Below, in pieces: positions 1 to 9,598 of a stretch of DNA of 64,000 nt. Below the pieces are notes generated by a model. It searched no databases and had not been told where the DNA came from. It saw nothing but the letters and a program-made list of their open reading frames with translations. The translations under genes were made by a program, and so were the position numbers. Source of the stretch: Paenibacillus taiwanensis DSM 18679 (GTDB lineage: Bacteria > Bacillota > Bacilli > Paenibacillales > Paenibacillaceae); NCBI RefSeq assembly GCF_000425125.1, contig NZ_KE384307.1, forward strand, positions 734,966 through 798,965, in the 5' to 3' direction. Every line of letters begins with the position of its first letter. Within the stretch, counting starts at the first letter, position 1.

Positions 1-166
1 GTCGCACTCTACACGAGTGCGTGGATAGAAACACGTCGAGATGGGCTGTTGTTTTTATTTTATCTGGGGGTGTCGCACTCTACACGAGTGCGTGGATAGA
101 AACAGTACATTAGCAGGTGACAGACGGGTATACAAAGCCGCACTCTACACGAATGTGGAAAGTAAC
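1..166 (+). CRISPR. 3' end of a type I-C CRISPR array (window-truncated)
   Basis: Two perfect 32-bp repeats lie at 1-32 and 72-103. A decayed terminal repeat with substitutions and a 2-bp deletion lies at 137-166. Spacers are 33-71 (39 bp) and 104-136 (33 bp). The repeat is identical to that of the array at 12612, with a 7-bp stem (CGCACTC/GAGTGCG) and a GAAAC 3' end typical of type I-C. Decay of the last repeat marks this as the leader-distal end, so the array's leader lies to the left, outside the window. Confidence 0.95.
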
Positions 167-197
167 ATATAATTTATTCACTACATATCCAAATTTG

Positions 198-239
198 AAC
201 AACAAGCGGAGGTCCAATGGGCTTCTGCTTGTTGTTTTT
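198..239 (+). terminator. Rho-independent terminator after the first CRISPR array
   Basis: A 10-bp perfect stem, AACAACAAGC (198-207) with GCTTGTTGTT (227-236), is followed by a T-run. It lies just past the decayed last repeat and before pxpB, so it probably ends the pre-crRNA transcript. Confidence 0.75.
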
Positions 240-291
240 GGCATTCCATGCTAATGTGGGGGCGTAAATAGTGCTAAGGGGGAGTCATGTT

Positions 292-975
292 GTGCGATAC
301 TTTCCACTGGGGGATGCTGCAATAGTTGTCGAATTCGATTCTGTGATTGGGCCAGCGTCTAATGAGAAGGTTCAATTGTTGGCTGCATATTTGGATCATC
401 ATCCGATTGTGGGGATGATCGAGTATGTCCCTGCTTTTACAACGGTGACGGTATTTTATAATCCATTCCTCATACGGTATGCAGATGCGCAAGCGAGGCT
501 GGAAGTGGCTGTGCAGCAGGCAGAGGGGATACAACTGGAACAGACGACACGTTTAGTCCAAATTCCAGTCTGCTACGGAGGCGATTTCGGTCCTGATTTG
601 GAGGAAGTTGCTAGACATAATCAACTGACAGCGGACGAGGTTATTCGCATCCACAGTAGCGCCGAGTATCAAGTCTATATGATCGGATTTGCGCCAGGAT
701 TTCCGTATCTTGGTGGTATGTCGGAGCGTATTGCTGCACCGAGGCGCTCGTCCCCGCGCCTGATCATTCCCGCAGGGTCAGTGGGCATTGCAGGTTTGCA
801 AACGGGAGTTTATCCTATTGGCACACCTGGCGGTTGGCAGTTAATTGGCCGCACACCAGAGCCGTTATTTCGGCCGGATATGAGCCCGCCAACCTTGCTG
901 CAAGCAGGTGATAAGGTTCGTTTCCAACCGATTACGGAAAAGGAATATGAGAGCTGGGAGGGGCTTGAGGCATGA
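292..975 (+). CDS. pxpB: 5-oxoprolinase subunit PxpB (KipI family)
   Basis: 227 aa. PxpB and PxpC form the ATP-dependent part of the bacterial 5-oxoprolinase PxpABC, which opens 5-oxoproline to glutamate. Family hallmarks visible are the N-terminal PLGDAAIVVEF, the central IGFAPGFPYLGG and the C-terminal GWQLIGRTP. I chose GTG 292 because AAGGGGGAG (276-284) sits 7 nt upstream; an earlier in-frame GTG at 271 has no ribosome site. The stop overlaps the pxpC start (ATGA), so the two are translationally coupled. The B. subtilis homologue KipI was first described as an inhibitor of the sporulation kinase KinA, so some databases use that name. The 5-oxoprolinase role is more likely because pxpC and pxpA follow. 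Confidence 0.93.
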   Translation: MRYFPLGDAAIVVEFDSVIGPASNEKVQLLAAYLDHHPIVGMIEYVPAFTTVTVFYNPFLIRYADAQARLEVAVQQAEGIQLEQTTRLVQIPVCYGGDFGPDLEEVARHNQLTADEVIRIHSSAEYQVYMIGFAPGFPYLGGMSERIAAPRRSSPRLIIPAGSVGIAGLQTGVYPIGTPGGWQLIGRTPEPLFRPDMSPPTLLQAGDKVRFQPITEKEYESWEGLEA

Positions 976-1967
976 CGATCAGGGTACTATCACCCGGTTT
1001 GCTTACAACTGTTCAAGACTTGGGACGCGTTGGATACCAGAAGTTTGGCGTACTGGCAAGCGGGGCAATGGACACGATGGCGCTCACAGTAGCTAATTTG
1101 CTGGCGGGAAATGAGGAGGATGCGGCAGCCATCGAAATTACGCTGTTAGGACCTCAGTTGATGTTTGAGCAGGACACAGTTGTAGTCATTGCGGGTGGCA
1201 ACTTGTCACCTGTAGTGGACGGTGTAGCTATTCCGCTTGGAAGGCCTGTCTATATACCAGCGGGCAGCAGACTTACATTTGGCAAGGCTGTATCTGGCTG
1301 CCGTACTTATGTTGCAGTGGCTGGCGGAATTCAGGTGCCAGACATTATGGGCAGTCGCAGCACCTATTTGCGGGCCGGTATAGGAGGATTTCATGGTCGA
1401 GCTCTACAGGCTGGGGATGTACTGGAAATAGGAGTAGCAACGCGCAGCTGGAACGTGCATTTTAAGAATATAACTAAAGTTGGGGTGCTGCCCTGGGGGG
1501 CAAGCCATGAGCTACAGCCAATCTATCGGGACCATGCTGTGCTTCGTGTGGTAAGAGGGCCAGAGTATGACTTTTTTACGGAAAAAAGCAAGCAGATGTT
1601 CTGGGAGAAGCCATTTCGTGTCACCCCTCACTCTGACCGCATGGGCTATCGTTTGGCAGATGTACCTTTGTCGTTGACAGATCCGCTTGAAATGGTATCC
1701 GCGGCAGTAGCCCTCGGCACGATTCAGGTCCCACCGGAAGGGAACCCGATCGTGCTGCTGGCAGATAGGCAGACTGCGGGTGGTTATCCGCGTATTGCCC
1801 ATATCATCCGTGCAGATGTACCGTTAATTGCACAGGTCAAGCCAGGTGGTTTGGTACATTTTACAGAGGTGTCTCTTGAGGAAGCTCAGGAGTTATACAT
1901 ACAGCAGGAATACAGCATTCAGCAATTCAAACAGGGAATCGCAGGGAAGCTTGTCAGGAGGGATTAG
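972..1967 (+). CDS. pxpC: 5-oxoprolinase subunit PxpC (KipA/biotin-dependent carboxyltransferase-like)
   Basis: 331 aa, normal length for the family. It begins with the characteristic [15 protein letters not shown] segment and carries the conserved RGPEYDFF and [10 protein letters not shown] blocks and, near the C-terminus, [13 protein letters not shown]. The fold is the cyclophilin-like one shared with the allophanate hydrolase/urea carboxylase C-terminal region. It pairs with PxpB to phosphorylate and open 5-oxoproline. It starts inside the pxpB stop codon (ATGA) and its stop is one base before pxpA, so the three genes form one tightly packed operon. Confidence 0.94.
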   Translation: MTIRVLSPGLLTTVQDLGRVGYQKFGVLASGAMDTMALTVANLLAGNEEDAAAIEITLLGPQLMFEQDTVVVIAGGNLSPVVDGVAIPLGRPVYIPAGSRLTFGKAVSGCRTYVAVAGGIQVPDIMGSRSTYLRAGIGGFHGRALQAGDVLEIGVATRSWNVHFKNITKVGVLPWGASHELQPIYRDHAVLRVVRGPEYDFFTEKSKQMFWEKPFRVTPHSDRMGYRLADVPLSLTDPLEMVSAAVALGTIQVPPEGNPIVLLADRQTAGGYPRIAHIIRADVPLIAQVKPGGLVHFTEVSLEEAQELYIQQEYSIQQFKQGIAGKLVRRD

Positions 1968-1968
1968 G

Positions 1969-2727
1969 ATGTACAAGGTGGATATGAACTGTGATATGGG
2001 AGAAAGTTTTGGCAGTTACCAGATAGGTGCAGACGTAGAGATATTACCGTATGTTACATCCGTGAATATTGCTTGCGGGTTTCATGCTGGTGATCCGTCC
2101 GTCATGAAACGGACAGTTTCGAATGCGCTTGCGCATGGGGCTGCGATCGGTGCACATCCGGGGTTGCCGGATCTTGCCGGATTTGGCCGTCGAAATCTGG
2201 ATATAACACCGGAGGAAGCATACGACATGGTCGTGTATCAGGTTGGTGCATTGTTCGGGTTTGTGAAGGCGGCAGGAGGGAAGATGCAGCATGTGAAGCC
2301 CCACGGCGCGCTGTACAACATGGCTGCTACTAATCGTTCCCTTTCAGATGCGATTGCTCGTGCTGTCTATGACGTGAATCCGGAGCTGATTTTGTTTGGA
2401 TTATCGGGCAGCGAGTTGGTACACGCCGGGCAGGAAATAGGGCTTCGTGTCGCCCATGAAGTATTTGCAGATCGGACGTATCAAGCGGATGGCTCCTTGA
2501 CCCCGCGTCGGCAAGCAGATGCACTCATAACGGATACGGAACAGGCGGTACAGCAAGTAGTTCGTATGGTACAGGCTGGAGTGGTTCGCTCAGCGCAGGG
2601 ACATGACATTACGATTCAGGCGGACACCGTGTGTATTCATGGAGATGGTGTCCATGCGCTTGTATTTGCCCAAACTTTACGGCAGCGACTAGAGGAGACG
2701 GGGATTGTCGTTCAATCCATTCTGTAG
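1969..2727 (+). CDS. pxpA: 5-oxoprolinase subunit PxpA (LamB/YcsF family)
   Basis: 252 aa, usual family length. The N-terminal [12 protein letters not shown], the [13 protein letters not shown] block and the VKPHGALYN motif are the diagnostic LamB/YcsF signatures and supply the acidic and histidine residues of the active site. I took ATG 1969, one base after the pxpC stop, with a TCAGGAGGG site at 1954-1962. A longer in-frame opening from 1828 lies wholly inside pxpC and has no ribosome site. It completes the PxpABC complex. No dedicated terminator is obvious; transposon-derived sequence begins about 120 bp downstream. Confidence 0.95.
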   Translation: MYKVDMNCDMGESFGSYQIGADVEILPYVTSVNIACGFHAGDPSVMKRTVSNALAHGAAIGAHPGLPDLAGFGRRNLDITPEEAYDMVVYQVGALFGFVKAAGGKMQHVKPHGALYNMAATNRSLSDAIARAVYDVNPELILFGLSGSELVHAGQEIGLRVAHEVFADRTYQADGSLTPRRQADALITDTEQAVQQVVRMVQAGVVRSAQGHDITIQADTVCIHGDGVHALVFAQTLRQRLEETGIVVQSIL

Positions 2728-3000
2728 CGTGTGTATGACAATGAGGCTGACAGACCTCAACATCATTTTGGAGCGGGACTTCTGAGATGGAAGGACAAGT
2801 TCTGACCATTTTACTTATCAAAAGAAGTGAGAGAACTAGGGCAGGGCTGTCCTGAAAGTCAGTCTAAACTGACTTGACTACGACGCCCCCATTTTGTTGA
2901 GTGTTAAAAATAAGCACAAAACCCCGTCCTTTGTGAAACGGAAGTTACGACACCAACATTTCACATATGCGGATTTATGCTTATGAAGTAAGATCACCTG

Positions 3001-3390
3001 AAAAACGGTAAATTGAAACCCGGCTATGATGTGCAAATGGTGACCAAAAACCAGTTCATTTTGTTCTACAGCCCGTACCAACGCCCTACCGATACGCGCC
3101 GCTTCATTTCCCATATGAAGCGCCTGGCTGGGTCTTCTTTACCGATGCCCAAGGCGGTGATAACCGACGCAGGCTATGGCAGTGAGGGAAATTATTTGTA
3201 TATGATAGGGAAAGACAAACAATCAACGGATGTGCTCCTGCCTTACGGCAGCTATAATGAAGGAGAAAACACGTCGTTACAAAAGGGACATCCGGCGTGC
3301 CTCAAACTGGACGTATGAAGGGCACGATGATCAGTTCGTGTGCCCGAATGGCCGCTACGTTCGCTTTCAGAAATACAAAACGATAAAGGA
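3001..3390 (+). pseudogene. IS1182-family transposase remnant, frameshifted and truncated
   Basis: One frame reads KNGKLKPGYDVQMVTKNQF, then a PTDTRRFISH segment and VITDAGYGSEGNY, which holds the second catalytic aspartate of a DDE transposase. Near 3250 the reading continues in the next frame as KEKTRRYKRD and FVCPNGRYVRF, the part that follows in IS1182 transposases. The N-terminal half with the first aspartate and the C-terminal half with the glutamate are absent, so it cannot be active. The family call is from remembered motif order. Confidence 0.75.
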
Positions 3391-3435
3391 GAGCATAGAG
3401 AGCGATGATATCTTGTTGAATAGGCTGGCTTTGGT

Positions 3436-3613
3436 GGACAGACGATCCGTTATGTGCGATAAAAAACACTCTTTTGGTGTAGCTATCGGACAGGATATCC
3501 GCTATTGCCTCCAAACTACCACCAAGCGGGGATGAAATACGCAAATAGCGTACCTCTTGTCCGCTAAGCGGTCTAATAATCCTTACATACACTCCATAAC
3601 GGATCTCTTGTCC
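3436..3613. repeat. Four copies of a ~20-bp motif in opposing orientation
   Basis: The motif GGACARGANRTMCGYTAT occurs at 3436-3456 and 3488-3507 on the plus strand, and at 3542-3562 and 3595-3613 on the minus strand. The result is two nested inverted pairs within 180 bp. They lie in the decayed transposon and do not match IS1182 ends. This looks like a REP/MITE-like dispersed element. I have an unverified impression of similar sequences in other Paenibacillus intergenic regions. Confidence 0.6.
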
Positions 3614-4263
3614 GGTCACGTATTCCCGCCACTATCGCACCGCCATATCGATGATCCGCGTGCTCTGCACCTAAGTTGTAACGGGGTCTTTTAATGTGTG
3701 CATATCTGTTTTTGTTAAAAGGAAGCAAGGGAGGAAAACGATCTGCACATCGACATATTGTATCATTATGAAATATTTTGTTTGGTTTGAAAATGATTAG
3801 TGGAAATGTAACCGTATCGCCCTAGCTCGTTACAGATAGGCAGACGATGGATAGCGTGTGCGAGTAGAATGGACGGAAAACATTACGTTTTCCTGCCCAA
3901 CTTTTTTTATTTTGGGGCTGTTCGGACAGCCCCGTTTTTTGGTTGGATATACCTGCACGAATGGGAGATGAACCGCCCCCGTATGCTAGCATGCCTGTAC
4001 ATAAGCCCTACTTACAGATACAAAGGACGAGGTTGGAATAGCGTCAAGAGGGATATTGCACCAATTTTTGCACATATGGGCAGGATGTTTTGTCTTCACT
4101 GTCGAATACATAATATTTATGAGAGATTTTGTAAACTTTTGGAATGTAATCACGAATTATGACATGAAATTAGCCCCAGAGAAGGGGAGATACACGAGGA
4201 GGAACTCGTGCACAATCGTTTAACAGTCACTGCTGTTGTTTGCTAGGAAGGAAGGGATGCAAC
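3614..4263. other. 650-bp gene-free stretch upstream of cas3
   Basis: No credible coding region. It holds a symmetrical hairpin followed by T's (GGGGCTGT/ACAGCCCC, 3914-3939) that could terminate transcription, and a hairpin CACGAG-6nt-CTCGTG at 4193-4210 close to the cas3 start. The cas3 promoter should lie here, but I could not pick one pair of hexamers over others. Confidence 0.5.
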
Positions 4264-6765
4264 GTGAGATCAATCGCTCATATACGTGCTAGTGATAAGC
4301 AGGTGCAGACGGTTGAAGAGCACTTGTTAGGTGTACGCAAGCTGGCGGAGAAATACGGAGCAAAGCTGGGCGTTAAACATGTGACAGGGTTAGCGGGCAT
4401 GCTGCACGATATGGGGAAATATACAGAAGAGTTTGCAGACTACATTTTGGCAGCCGTAGCAGCCAACAATACCAGCGTCTCCAAGCCTAAGCGGGGCAGT
4501 GTTGATCATTCGACCGCAGGTGGCAAGCTGTTATATGACTTGTTTCATGGGGATAAGTCACCTTATCGGGTTCTGCTTGCGGAAATTGTGGGTAATGCCA
4601 TCATCTCCCATCACTCCTACTTAAAAGACTTTCTAGGCCCTGCACTGGATTCCGACTATTTAAAGCGGGTAGTAGACAAGGAACTGAAGGAATATGAACG
4701 AAGTAAGCAGACTTTTTATGAACGAGTACATCTTGAAACAGAATTAATTGCTTATGTAGATCAGGCTGCTGTTGAATTGGAGCAGTATTTGAATAAGGGA
4801 GCGGATAACGAGCCGCTTGAGCTGCAATTGATGTTTCTGACGAAGTTTACGTTTAGTGCGCTTATTGATGCAGATCGAACGAACACACGGGGTTTTGAGA
4901 TGAACTTGTCTGATGAGCCTGAGCTTGATATAACTCCACTTTTCCACACGTATTATGATCGCCTGCTAAAGAAGGTACATACGTTCCAATCCGCTACTGA
5001 TGAAGCTACGCTTATTAATAAGCAGCGACACGAGATGTCAGAGCGGTGTGATCAAATGGCAGAGCAAATGCCAGGCATACGTACCTTATCTATCCCGACA
5101 GGGGGCGGCAAAACATTCGCCAGCCTCAGATATGCTTTGAAACACGCCTTCACTTTCCACAAAAAACGAATTATATATATTGTCCCTTATACGACCATTA
5201 TCGAACAAAATGCAGCAGAAATTCGCAAAATAGTAGAGGATGACACCCACATTTTGGAGCATCACTCTAACGTCGTTCATGAGAGACGAGATCCAACAGA
5301 GCTACCAAGGACTGACAACGAAGATCAAGCGCTTGATGGACTTGCTATAACGGAGGAACAGAAATTAGAGCTGGTGAAGGACAATTGGGATGCGCCGATC
5401 ATTTTTACGACGATGGTGCAATTTCTAAATGTATTTTTTTCCCGAAGCAGTCGCAACATTAGGCGGCTTCATAACGTGTGTGAGGCTGTTCTTATATTTG
5501 ACGAGGTCCAAAAGGTGCCTACATCCTGTGTATCGTTATTTAACCTGACGTTAAATTTTTTGCAAAAATATGGCGGCTCCAGCATCGTATTGTGCACAGC
5601 AACACAGCCAGCGCTCGATTTTGTCGAGCACAAGCTGGACCTGAAGGTGAATGCAGAAATGATCCCCAACATTGACGATGTTAATAGAAAGTTTAAACGT
5701 GTGAATCTGGTCGATAAGGCGACGGGACAAACGTTTACGACAGACAAGCTCGCGCAATTCGTCCATGACACTATCCGTGACGTGAAAAGCGTGCTCATCA
5801 TCTTAAATACAAAAGCTGTGGTCAAAGCGCTGTATGAGCAATTAGGTGATCACATTGTTGATGAGCAGGGCACAGTGATCCGTGTATATCATCTAAGCAC
5901 ATACATGTGTGCAGCGCATCGCCAAGCCGTTCTCGAACAGGTTAAACAACATTTGGCGAACAAGGAAAAGGTCATCTGTGTCAGTACACCGTTAATTGAG
6001 GCGGGTGTGGACATAAGCTTTGCGTGTGTCATCCGTTCTTTGGCTGGATTGGACTCGATTGCGCAGGCAGCTGGCCGTTGTAACCGGCATAGGGAGCAAG
6101 ACATTCAACAGGTATACATCATTGACCACGCAGAAGAGAATTTAAAGCAATTGCAGGAGATTCGGATAGGGAAAGCAATTGTCAGCGTCATGCTCAAAGA
6201 CATGATGTGCGATCCGAACGCGCATGGAGGTGACTTATTGTCACATGCAGCTATGAGCCGATACTTTCAAGAGTATTACACGGAGCGTGCCTCTGATCTG
6301 GACTATACCGTACCTAAGCTTGGTAAAAGCTTAACCTCACTTCTGTTTGCATACGGAAATGATACGGATGGGTACTATCAGGCTTATGTACAGCAGAAGA
6401 AGAAGCCGCAAATGGAGGATGCCATCCGTACGCTATGTTTGAAGAACAGCTACGGCACAGCCGCAGAGCATTTTAAAGTCATTGAGGACCTGACGACTCC
6501 TGTGCTCGTTCCTTATGGAAAGGGCGAAGCGATCATTGCCGAGTTAAATGGGGGCGGCACGATTGATGAACTGTCGGATTTGCTGCGCAGCGCGCAGCCC
6601 TATACGGTAAATCTGTATGAATATGATGTGCGAAAATTGGATCTAAGCGGGGGCATAAGTCGTTGTCTGGACGGAAAAGTGTTTGTGCTAAAAGAAGGGG
6701 CGTACGATGTTACGTTTGGTGTAGACGTCGAAAATGAGAGTGGAATAGAATTTTTGAATCTGTAA
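4264..6765 (+). CDS. cas3: CRISPR-associated helicase/nuclease Cas3 (type I-C)
   Basis: 833 aa. Cas3 is recruited by Cascade after R-loop formation, unwinds the target DNA with its SF2 helicase and shreds it with its HD nuclease. The N-terminal HD domain shows a conserved His (about residue 20) and GMLHDMGKY (HD at 48-49). The helicase shows Walker A PTGGGKTFAS near 278, Walker B IFDEVQ near 411 and the helicase C-terminal VSTPLIEAGVDI and AAGRCNRH motifs. GTG 4264 is chosen because GGAAGGAAGGG lies 8 nt upstream; a TTG at 4240 would overlap that site. All catalytic motifs are intact. It is separated from cas5c by 142 bp carrying its own promoter. Confidence 0.95.
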   Translation: MRSIAHIRASDKQVQTVEEHLLGVRKLAEKYGAKLGVKHVTGLAGMLHDMGKYTEEFADYILAAVAANNTSVSKPKRGSVDHSTAGGKLLYDLFHGDKSPYRVLLAEIVGNAIISHHSYLKDFLGPALDSDYLKRVVDKELKEYERSKQTFYERVHLETELIAYVDQAAVELEQYLNKGADNEPLELQLMFLTKFTFSALIDADRTNTRGFEMNLSDEPELDITPLFHTYYDRLLKKVHTFQSATDEATLINKQRHEMSERCDQMAEQMPGIRTLSIPTGGGKTFASLRYALKHAFTFHKKRIIYIVPYTTIIEQNAAEIRKIVEDDTHILEHHSNVVHERRDPTELPRTDNEDQALDGLAITEEQKLELVKDNWDAPIIFTTMVQFLNVFFSRSSRNIRRLHNVCEAVLIFDEVQKVPTSCVSLFNLTLNFLQKYGGSSIVLCTATQPALDFVEHKLDLKVNAEMIPNIDDVNRKFKRVNLVDKATGQTFTTDKLAQFVHDTIRDVKSVLIILNTKAVVKALYEQLGDHIVDEQGTVIRVYHLSTYMCAAHRQAVLEQVKQHLANKEKVICVSTPLIEAGVDISFACVIRSLAGLDSIAQAAGRCNRHREQDIQQVYIIDHAEENLKQLQEIRIGKAIVSVMLKDMMCDPNAHGGDLLSHAAMSRYFQEYYTERASDLDYTVPKLGKSLTSLLFAYGNDTDGYYQAYVQQKKKPQMEDAIRTLCLKNSYGTAAEHFKVIEDLTTPVLVPYGKGEAIIAELNGGGTIDELSDLLRSAQPYTVNLYEYDVRKLDLSGGISRCLDGKVFVLKEGAYDVTFGVDVENESGIEFLNL

Positions 6766-6814
6766 AATGCACAAATATAACTCGTTGCAGTAAGGCCAGC
6801 ACAGGACACGAAAC

Positions 6815-6869
6815 GTTCATAGATGATGGCGTCATCTCTATTGAACCTATATTCACATGTTCATATAAT
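6815..6869 (+). promoter_or_regulatory. Promoter for the Cascade/adaptation operon with an overlapping dyad
   Basis: TTGAAC (6841-6846), a 17-bp spacer and a perfect TATAAT (6864-6869) form a strong sigma-A promoter 39 bp upstream of cas5c. The -35 box is the right arm of a dyad: GTTCA (6815) and AGATGA (6821) pair with TCATCT (6832) and TGAAC (6842). It could be an operator or, as RNA, a weak terminator for cas3. Operator function is inferred. Confidence 0.65.
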
Positions 6870-6907
6870 GGAAATAAAAGAAAAATAAGGAATGGAAGTG
6901 AGGCGTC

Positions 6908-7633
6908 ATGAGGAACAGCATCGAGTTTGAGATCGTTGGTAACTATGCGCTGTTTACAGATCCATTAACGAAGCTGGGCGGCGAGAAGTTATCCTATCAG
7001 ATACCGACCTATCAGGCGTTAAAAGGGATTGTGGAAAGTATTTATTGGAAGCCGACGCTGCTGTATATCATTGATGAGCTTCGGGTTATGAAGCCGATTC
7101 GAATGGAATCTAAAGGCATTAAGCCGATCGATTATGGCGGGGGCAACACACTAGCTCATTATACGTACTTGCGAGATGTTCACTACAAGTGCCGCGCGCA
7201 TTTTGTGTTTAACCCTCATCGTCCTGACTTGGCTTATGATCGCAACGAACACAAACACCACAACATCTTAAAGCGCTCACTAAAAGCAGGGGGACGTAGA
7301 GACATTTTTCTAGGGACTAGGGAATGTCAAGGTTATGTGGAACCTTCTGTGTTTGATGAGGGAGAGGGCTTTTATGATAACTACGATGGCGAGATTCATT
7401 TTGGAACGATGATTCATGGCATTAACTACCCAGATGAAACGGGGAGAAATCAGATGGAGACACGGTTGTGGAATCCAGTCATGAAAAATGGGGTGGTCAC
7501 GTTTATTCCGCCCGAACAATGTGTACAAGTACGTCAGCTAGCGGGCGAACCCACACCGAAGTTGTTTAATGCATCGAACGTTCAATCCGTAGATGAATTG
7601 TATGAACAAATGGCAGAGGGGGGGAATTCATGA
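6908..7633 (+). CDS. cas5c: Type I-C Cascade subunit Cas5c (pre-crRNA endoribonuclease)
   Basis: 241 aa. In type I-C systems, which lack Cas6, Cas5c (Cas5d) cuts the repeat hairpin to release crRNAs and stays on the 5' handle. The N-terminal [20 protein letters not shown], the [13 protein letters not shown] segment and the [11 protein letters not shown] stretch match the family; the aromatic, lysine and histidine residues in the latter two are where the known catalytic residues fall. The start has GGAAGTGAGG upstream. The ATG of cas8c overlaps its stop (ATGA), indicating coupled translation. Confidence 0.93.
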   Translation: MRNSIEFEIVGNYALFTDPLTKLGGEKLSYQIPTYQALKGIVESIYWKPTLLYIIDELRVMKPIRMESKGIKPIDYGGGNTLAHYTYLRDVHYKCRAHFVFNPHRPDLAYDRNEHKHHNILKRSLKAGGRRDIFLGTRECQGYVEPSVFDEGEGFYDNYDGEIHFGTMIHGINYPDETGRNQMETRLWNPVMKNGVVTFIPPEQCVQVRQLAGEPTPKLFNASNVQSVDELYEQMAEGGNS

Positions 7634-9525
7634 GTTGGCTGCTGCATTTGTATGAAACGTACGAAGCTAATTTGGATCGAGTTGGTGTCATCGAGAAAAA
7701 AAAGTATAACGAGCAGGAATATACGCTGCTGCCAATCTCACATACGACGCAGACCGCTCATATTGAAGTGCTCGTAACGGAGGAGGGCGAGTTTCATTTT
7801 GCCACCGTTGTGGATAAAAGTGATGCAAGCACTTTAATTCCTTGTACAGAGGATTCAGCTAGCCGAGCGGGCTCTAAAGTTGCCCCATACCCTTTGCACG
7901 ATAAGTTAAGTTATGCAGCAGGCGACTATACGGCTTACGGGGGAGAAGTAAAAAAGGAAGACCCCTTTTCAGCTTACATTCAGCAGTTGGGTGATTGGGC
8001 TTCATCCCCATATGCTCATCCCAAGGTTCAAAGTATTTACACTTATGTGCGTAAAGGCTGCTTGATTCAGGATTTAGTTCGATCAAATATACTGGCAGTG
8101 GATACGAATAACAAATTAATTGGAAAGTGGGATAAGAAGTATACAGATTTGTACAGGGAGAAGCCAGCTATATTCTCCGTATTGGCAGGGGAACAGGAAA
8201 GTGCCTTCGTTCGGTTCACGGTTTATTCGCCACAGCAGCAGTTAGCCAAAGTATGGAAAGATCAAGCCGTGTATGACTCCTTTATTCATTATTACAACGA
8301 CAAGTTGGGAGATGAGCGGTTATGTTATGTAACCGGAAACCAGCTTCCAGCCACTTCAAAGCATGCCAACAAAATAAGAAATGCAGCAGACAAAGCGAAG
8401 CTTATCTCGGCAAATGATACGAGCGGGTTTACGTATCGCGGCCGCTTTAACGACAGTGCTGAAGTCGCCAGTATTAGCTATGACGTATCCCAGAAAGCGC
8501 ATAATGCACTAAAGTGGCTGATTCAACGCCAAGGTAAAATCATTGACCAGCGTGTATTTCTTGTATGGACAAATGATGCACAGGAAATTCCTGCTCCAGA
8601 AGAGGACACACTGGCTGTCCTTCGCCGAAGACCTCTCGTACAGCAGCGTAAGTCCGTCACGAGTGATGTATTGGCGAGCGAGTTGGCCAAGGCACTGGGT
8701 GGGTACAAAAATGAACTGGCATCGAGCCGTTCACACGTCAATTTGCTTATTTTGGATTCGGCTACGACAGGCCGTATGGCGGTGCTTTACTATCGTCACA
8801 TGGAACAGCAGCAATACTTCGAAAAGTTAATCCAATGGCATTCCACTTGTGCTTGGCTCCACCGCTATCGCAAAGATGAGGACGGCAATTATGTGGCTTT
8901 TTATGGTGCGCCTGCAACCCAAGATATCGCTTATGCAGCCTATGGCTCTAGGGTGAATGACAAAGTTGTCAAAGGATTAATGGAACGGCTGCTGCCCTGT
9001 ATCGTGGACGGGCGGGCCATTCCAACAGACATTGTAAATAGTGCATTTCATCGAGCTTCTAACCCTGTATCTATGGACAAATGGGAATGGGAAAAGACGC
9101 TTAGCATCACCTGTGCTTTATTGAACAAAAAGGAGGGGTATCCGGTGGCATTAGACAAGGAACAAGATGATCGTAGTTATTTGTTTGGACGTTTATTGGC
9201 GGTTGCTGATGTATTAGAGCGGCGTGCATTAGGCTCCGACGAAGCTCGTTCCAGCAACGCGATTCGTTACATGAATTCGTTCTCGCAGCATCCAGAACGG
9301 ACATGGAAGACGATACAAGCCAGCTTGCAGCCGTATCAAGCACGCTTGGGTTCAAAAGGGTATTATTTATCCGGCTTAATAGATGACATTGCATCCCGCT
9401 TTAAATTTGATGATTTTAATAACAAGCCGTTAACCGGCAAGTATTTACTGGGCTTCTATAGTCAAAGACATGATCTGTTCCAGAAGAAGGATAAGCAGGA
9501 GCAAGTAGAAGAAGCTGTGGAGTAA
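7630..9525 (+). CDS. cas8c: Type I-C Cascade large subunit Cas8c (Csd1)
   Basis: 631 aa, typical for Cas8c/Csd1. It is the large Cascade subunit responsible for PAM recognition and Cas3 recruitment. The [12 protein letters not shown] start, the FVRFTVYSP segment and the [11 protein letters not shown] block resemble Csd1 proteins, and position between cas5c and cas7c is diagnostic. The C-terminal third is helix-rich and ends in a charged tail; in several I-C systems an internal start in this region makes the small subunit Cas11c. I did not settle on an internal start. It begins in the ATGA overlap with cas5c. Confidence 0.92.
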   Translation: MSWLLHLYETYEANLDRVGVIEKKKYNEQEYTLLPISHTTQTAHIEVLVTEEGEFHFATVVDKSDASTLIPCTEDSASRAGSKVAPYPLHDKLSYAAGDYTAYGGEVKKEDPFSAYIQQLGDWASSPYAHPKVQSIYTYVRKGCLIQDLVRSNILAVDTNNKLIGKWDKKYTDLYREKPAIFSVLAGEQESAFVRFTVYSPQQQLAKVWKDQAVYDSFIHYYNDKLGDERLCYVTGNQLPATSKHANKIRNAADKAKLISANDTSGFTYRGRFNDSAEVASISYDVSQKAHNALKWLIQRQGKIIDQRVFLVWTNDAQEIPAPEEDTLAVLRRRPLVQQRKSVTSDVLASELAKALGGYKNELASSRSHVNLLILDSATTGRMAVLYYRHMEQQQYFEKLIQWHSTCAWLHRYRKDEDGNYVAFYGAPATQDIAYAAYGSRVNDKVVKGLMERLLPCIVDGRAIPTDIVNSAFHRASNPVSMDKWEWEKTLSITCALLNKKEGYPVALDKEQDDRSYLFGRLLAVADVLERRALGSDEARSSNAIRYMNSFSQHPERTWKTIQASLQPYQARLGSKGYYLSGLIDDIASRFKFDDFNNKPLTGKYLLGFYSQRHDLFQKKDKQEQVEEAVE

Positions 9526-9598
9526 GTAACAGGGGGCACAGAGTAGCCGAAGAACTTGGACCTTATTGCTAACAAACCTAATTAAAGGAGATGTACAC

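Larger units (their letters stand above)
2845..3933. mobile_element. Degenerate IS1182-type insertion sequence (limits approximate)
   Basis: A GGGCTGTCCTGAAAGTC end at 2845 and a reversed CGGACAGCCCC at 3923-3933 resemble IS1182-family inverted repeats. A broken transposase lies between them. Right after the left end is a hairpin, AAGTCAGT-ctaa-ACTGACTT. The rest of the element is scrambled and includes a cluster of unrelated palindromic repeats (3436-3613), so this is an old, decayed copy. The right boundary is uncertain because that sequence also forms a symmetrical terminator-like hairpin. Confidence 0.45.

Noticed and set aside
3302-3619. 105-codon minus-strand frame in the transposon debris
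   Set aside because: It is largely the translated palindromic motif cluster (RYGVYVRII and RPLSGQEVRYLRI repeats), not a protein.
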